Assembly (NCBI RefSeq): GCF_000949425.1
Contig: NZ_CP010976.1
Span: forward strand, 1,178,001 to 1,242,000
Length of the DNA stretch: 64,000 nucleotides
Origin: Paenibacillus sp. IHBB 10380
GTDB lineage: Bacteria; Bacillota; Bacilli; Paenibacillales; Paenibacillaceae
Direction: 5' to 3'
The first letter of the stretch is position 1; each line of letters begins with the position of its first letter. Positions 60,634 through 64,000 of this stretch are shown in pieces. The notes below the pieces were generated by a model. The model was not told where the DNA came from, made no database searches, and was given only the letters and a program-made list of their open reading frames with translations. Made by a program: the position numbers and the translations under genes.

Positions 60634-60969
60634 GTGGAAAAATCTTTGGCAGAAATGCAACGAGAAGTTGATCGTTACATTTCACAATTTGAAGAAGGCT
60701 ATTTCAGCCCTTTGTCCATGCTTGCAAGGATGTCAGAAGAAGTGGGTGAGTTAGCGCGTGAAGTAAATCATCAATTTGGTGAAAAGCCTAAAAAGGATAG
60801 TGAAGATGAGAACTCTATAGAGTTAGAGTTAGGTGATATTCTGTTTATTACTTTATGCTTCGCTAATTCATTGAATATTGATCTTAGTGCAGCCCATGAT
60901 TCTGTTATGCATAAATTTAATACCCGGGATGCAAGCCGATGGACGAAAAAGAACACGGATCAGGTCTAA
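60634..60969 (+). CDS. ypjD: MazG-like nucleotide pyrophosphohydrolase (YpjD)
   Basis: A 111-residue all-helical NTP pyrophosphohydrolase. GTG at 60634 follows AAAGGAGCG. Metal-binding acidic residues appear as EEVGELAREVNH near residues 35-46 and ELELGDILFITLCFAN near 66-81, the EExxE...ExxD pattern. It removes non-canonical nucleotides. Followed by a CCCATTTA/TAAATGGG hairpin (60991-61012) without T run. Same place as ypjD. Confidence 0.9.
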   Translation: MEKSLAEMQREVDRYISQFEEGYFSPLSMLARMSEEVGELAREVNHQFGEKPKKDSEDENSIELELGDILFITLCFANSLNIDLSAAHDSVMHKFNTRDASRWTKKNTDQV

Positions 60970-61078
60970 TAAACATATGCTGTACTAAAACCCATTTAAA
61001 GATGTAAATGGGATAGGGATTCTAATAAGACTGAATGACTTATAGATTTATAAATATAGAAAGAAAGTAGGGATATAA

Positions 61079-61882
61079 ATGTCAACTCCAATTAAGGTGG
61101 CCGTTATAGGCGCTGGAGGACGTATGGGTAAAGAAGTTGTCAAGTTGGTGTTGGAAGATCAAGAGCTAGAATTAGTTGCTGCGGTTGATCGCTCAGCTGG
61201 TGAAGTGGATGCTGGGAGTTTAGTTGGATTACCTGCATGTGGTATTACCGTAACTTCAGATATGGAGCTTGCATTCGTAGAAGGGAAACCAGACGTGATG
61301 GTGGACTTTACAACACCGCAATCGGCATTTATTAATACCGAATTAGCTATTAAGCACCGTGTGCGTCCAGTAATAGGTACGACAGGGTTCACACCTGAAC
61401 AGATCAAGGAATTGGACAAGCTGTGTATAGAAAAAGGAATTGGCGGTCTAATTGCTCCAAACTTCTCGATCGGAGCTATACTCATGATGAAATTTGCTGC
61501 ACAAGCAAGTAAATACTTCCCTCATTTAGAGATCATTGAGTATCATGGAGATCAAAAACTTGATGCGCCATCGGGTACGGCAATTAAAACGGCTGAAATG
61601 ATCGTTGAGGGCCGGAAAGAACTACGTCAAGGAAATCCAAATGAAGAAGAGATCATTGAAGGATCACGTGGTGGATATTATGGTGGATTCCGAATTCATA
61701 GTGTGCGTCTACCGGGTGTGTTTGCCCAACAGGAAGTTATTTTTGGAGGATTTGGTCAGACGCTAAAGATACGTCATGATTCATACGAACGTGCCTGTTA
61801 CATGCCAGGTGTGAAGCTTGGAATACAGAAGGTAATGGAATATACGGGTATGATATACGGATTTGACCACTTCATTGATTAA
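61079..61882 (+). CDS. dapB: 4-hydroxy-tetrahydrodipicolinate reductase
   Basis: A 267-residue NAD(P)H enzyme of lysine/diaminopimelate synthesis. The cofactor loop is [12 protein letters not shown] near residues 9-20; the active site [15 protein letters not shown] near 154-168 has His and Lys. GTTGFT and APNFSIGA are also typical. Diaminopimelate feeds peptidoglycan and, in the forespore, dipicolinate. Same place as B. subtilis dapB. Confidence 0.97.
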   Translation: MSTPIKVAVIGAGGRMGKEVVKLVLEDQELELVAAVDRSAGEVDAGSLVGLPACGITVTSDMELAFVEGKPDVMVDFTTPQSAFINTELAIKHRVRPVIGTTGFTPEQIKELDKLCIEKGIGGLIAPNFSIGAILMMKFAAQASKYFPHLEIIEYHGDQKLDAPSGTAIKTAEMIVEGRKELRQGNPNEEEIIEGSRGGYYGGFRIHSVRLPGVFAQQEVIFGGFGQTLKIRHDSYERACYMPGVKLGIQKVMEYTGMIYGFDHFID

Positions 61883-61898
61883 ACAGGGGGAGACTAGA

Positions 61899-62324
61899 AT
61901 GATGAAAATAGCATTTATTGCCCACGATAGAAAGAAAGACGAAATGGTTAATTTTGTTATTGCATACGAAAGTGTTTTTGAAGGAATGAAACTATATTCA
62001 ACGGGTACGACCGGACTACGTATTATGGAACATACGAAATTGGACATTCATCGCTTTATGTCTGGTCCTCTCGGTGGGGATCAACAGATCGGAGCCTTAG
62101 TTGCTCAGAATGAAATGGACTTAATTATTTTCTTGCGCGATCCATTAATGGCTCAACCTCATGAACCAGATATTAATGCGCTTCTGAGACTATGTGACGT
62201 ACAAGGAATTCCACTTGCAACGAATATTGCTACAGCTGAAATTCTAGTGAAAGCTCTAGATCGAGGAGACTTCGCATGGCGGGAGCTTGTGCATAAATAT
62301 AAACCAACTAGTGATGACCTATGA
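61899..62324 (+). CDS. mgsA: Methylglyoxal synthase
   Basis: A 141-residue enzyme that turns dihydroxyacetone phosphate into methylglyoxal and phosphate. ATG at 61899 (or 61902) follows [21 protein letters not shown] near residues 4-16, TGTTGLR near 41-47 and [11 protein letters not shown] near 61-71 (phosphate loop and catalytic Asp) are conserved. Ends overlapping bshB1 as ATGA. dapB-mgsA-bshB1-bshA is the B. subtilis operon order. Confidence 0.97.
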   Translation: MMKIAFIAHDRKKDEMVNFVIAYESVFEGMKLYSTGTTGLRIMEHTKLDIHRFMSGPLGGDQQIGALVAQNEMDLIIFLRDPLMAQPHEPDINALLRLCDVQGIPLATNIATAEILVKALDRGDFAWRELVHKYKPTSDDL

Positions 62325-63019
62325 GTGAGAAATTAGATATCCTTATATTTGGTGCACATGCTGATGATGCAGAGATTGGTATGGGTGGGACCATTTGTAA
62401 GCATGTTGAAGCTGGGTTGCGTGTAGGAATTTGTGATTTAACGGCTGCAGAGATGTCATCCAATGGAACGGTGGAACGCCGTAAGCAAGAAGCGGATGAA
62501 GCAGGTAAAGTATTAGGTTTAACCTCACGTACGAATCTAGGCCTTCCAGATCGTGGCCTTTTGATTAACCAGCATAATATTGATTGCATAACGGCAGAAA
62601 TTCGTCGACATGCACCCTCAATTATATTTGCTCCTTACTGGGAAGATCGACATCCAGATCATGTAGCCTGTAGTAAGCTCGTGGAGGAAGCGGTATTTAA
62701 CGCTAAATTGCGTCGGTATATGCCGGACAAGCCTGCGGTAACAGTGGAGCAGTTATATTTTTATTTCATTAATGATTGGGTAAAGGCAGATCTGATTGTA
62801 GATGTCTCTGAACAGTATGCCAAAAAGGAACAATCGTTGCTATGCTATCGTTCACAATTTGAGATAGAAGACGAAGATCATGTGTTTACACCACTCAATC
62901 AAGGATATATTGAGCGTGTTAATTACCGTGATCGATTGGTTGGACAACGCAAATTGGTATCTTACGCGGAAGGCTTTGCGGTTAAATCGCCGTATTTGCT
63001 TGATCACTTTAACATATAG
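62321..63019 (+). CDS. bshB1: N-acetyl-alpha-D-glucosaminyl L-malate deacetylase
   Basis: A 232-residue zinc hydrolase of the LmbE/PIG-L family, second step of bacillithiol synthesis. [13 protein letters not shown] near residues 10-22 holds the zinc His and catalytic Asp; the further zinc His is in [12 protein letters not shown] near 110-121. It removes acetate from GlcNAc-malate, the product of BshA encoded next. Start overlaps the mgsA stop. Confidence 0.94.
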   Translation: MSEKLDILIFGAHADDAEIGMGGTICKHVEAGLRVGICDLTAAEMSSNGTVERRKQEADEAGKVLGLTSRTNLGLPDRGLLINQHNIDCITAEIRRHAPSIIFAPYWEDRHPDHVACSKLVEEAVFNAKLRRYMPDKPAVTVEQLYFYFINDWVKADLIVDVSEQYAKKEQSLLCYRSQFEIEDEDHVFTPLNQGYIERVNYRDRLVGQRKLVSYAEGFAVKSPYLLDHFNI

Positions 63020-63079
63020 GTCTCCTTCCATACATAAATATGGGGTTAGTTATTGCGAGATGGAAAGGGGCGGCGCTGC

Positions 63080-64000
63080 TTGAGTCAATCATTAAAAATT
63101 GGAATTACATGTTATCCTTCACTCGGTGGGTCTGGTGTTGTTGCAACTGAATTAGGTAAATTGTTGGCTGAAAAGGGTCATCAAGTTCATTTTATTGCGC
63201 ACAGTATACCTTTTCGATTGGGGACCACATTTCAAAAAAATATATTCTATCATGAAGTGGAAGTTAGCGATTATTATGTGTTTCGTTATCCTCCCTATGA
63301 TTTATCTCTAGCTACCAAAATGGCACAAGTAGCCAAAATGCAGCAACTAGACATATTACATGTTCATTATGCAGTACCGCATGCCGTATGTGCTTTTCTA
63401 GCCAAGCAAATGGTAGGTAGCCAGCTGAAGGTGGTCACCACACTTCATGGAACGGATATTACGGTATTAGCGCAAGATGAATCATTGAAAGATCTTATTC
63501 GTCTAGCGATAAATGAAAGTGACGGAGTAACGGCGGTATCTAATGACCTCATCCGAGAAACAAGGGAAGTTCTAGATATTAGTCGAGATATCGATTTAAC
63601 ATACAATTTTGTTGATAAAAGAGTATACTATCCGCGCGATACATCAGCATTACGTGGCGATTTCGCTAAACCGGAAGAAAAAATATTAATGCATATTTCT
63701 AATTTTCGTCCTGTTAAGAGAGTATCTGATGTGGTAGATATTTTTGCTAAAGTGAATGAAAAGGTTCCCTCGAAATTACTGTTTGTAGGTGAAGGGCCAG
63801 AGCTTCCTAAAATTCAATGTAAAATTAATGAATTAGGGCTTCAGGATAAAGTTCATTTTCTTGGTAAACAAGATGAGATTGCACAAGTGATTTCACTCGC
63901 AGACGTTCTCCTTCTTCCATCTGCCAAAGAAAGCTTCGGACTTGTTGCGTTAGAAGCTATGGCCTGTGGAGTACCTACAGTAGGTTCTCAAGCAGGGGGG
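63080..64000 (+). CDS. bshA: N-acetyl-alpha-D-glucosaminyl L-malate synthase, partial
   Basis: The first 307 codons of a GT4 glycosyltransferase that makes GlcNAc-malate from UDP-GlcNAc and L-malate, the first step of bacillithiol synthesis. TTG at 63080 follows GAAAGGGGCGG. TCYPSLGGSGVVATELGK near residues 11-28, HVHYAVPHA and LEAMACGVPTVGSQAGG near the window edge are typical. The gene is cut by the end of the window; no break is seen before that. Confidence 0.93.
   Translation, partial: MSQSLKIGITCYPSLGGSGVVATELGKLLAEKGHQVHFIAHSIPFRLGTTFQKNIFYHEVEVSDYYVFRYPPYDLSLATKMAQVAKMQQLDILHVHYAVPHAVCAFLAKQMVGSQLKVVTTLHGTDITVLAQDESLKDLIRLAINESDGVTAVSNDLIRETREVLDISRDIDLTYNFVDKRVYYPRDTSALRGDFAKPEEKILMHISNFRPVKRVSDVVDIFAKVNEKVPSKLLFVGEGPELPKIQCKINELGLQDKVHFLGKQDEIAQVISLADVLLLPSAKESFGLVALEAMACGVPTVGSQAGG

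Overview
The window is chromosomal DNA from a low-to-moderate GC, spore-forming Firmicute, most likely Paenibacillus or a close relative. The evidence is gene order that follows the Bacillus subtilis ypbD to ypjH segment almost gene for gene, sporulation genes (ypeB, spoVIF-like, spoIVA, ypjB), frequent TTG/GTG starts behind strong GGAGG sites, bacillithiol genes, and a futalosine-type menaquinone set. Genus is inferred from recall, not from a search.

Layout. 0.1-9 kb: membrane proteases, metallophosphoesterase, MecA adaptor, PrsW, YpeB, a PilZ protein, cmk and plsC. 9-18.3 kb: ribosomal protein S1 homologue, der, plsY, gpsA, small spore and membrane genes, two 2Fe-2S ferredoxins, a YphF-type lipoprotein and spoIVA with a sigma-E-like promoter. 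18.3-23.1 kb: an insertion relative to B. subtilis, with an OsmC protein and a ribose-type ABC transporter. 23.2-30.9 kb: HU, mtrB (TRAP), hepS, menG, a UbiA/UbiX/MqnA futalosine trio, hepT, ndk and cheR. 31.3-42.8 kb: aroC-aroB-aroH, a TRAP-type trp leader, trpEDCFBA, hisC and tyrA. 42.8-46.3 kb: an accessory region of miniature palindromic transposable elements, duplicated terminator/small-RNA units, an IS30 remnant and orphan genes; aroA, expected after tyrA, is not there. 46.4-54.4 kb: a GntR regulator with ilvD, a sigma/anti-sigma pair and housekeeping genes. 54.5-57.5 kb: the qcrABC menaquinol:cytochrome c reductase and ypjA. 57.5-64 kb: ypjB, a decayed IS1182-type element, ypjC, ypjD, dapB, mgsA, bshB1 and the first part of bshA.

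How it fits together. Chorismate made by aroC/aroB can go to tryptophan (trp operon), tyrosine/phenylalanine (aroH, hisC, tyrA) and menaquinone (mqnA). HepS/HepT make the quinone side chain, UbiA attaches it, MenG methylates it and QcrABC uses the quinol. mtrB, 10 kb upstream of the trp operon, encodes the protein that should read the eleven (G/T)AG triplets in the trp leader.

Most interesting items: (1) the trp leader, with a TRAP site at the transcription start, a possible three-state RNA switch, and a 45-codon open frame that crosses the attenuator and overlaps the trpE start; (2) a miniature element of about 163 bp with inverted ends and CGCTA duplications, in several copies, plus what looks like its unoccupied target site inside the ABC operon; (3) two copies of a three-hairpin small-RNA-like unit, one behind a consensus promoter; (4) a structured leader element at 23.95 kb.
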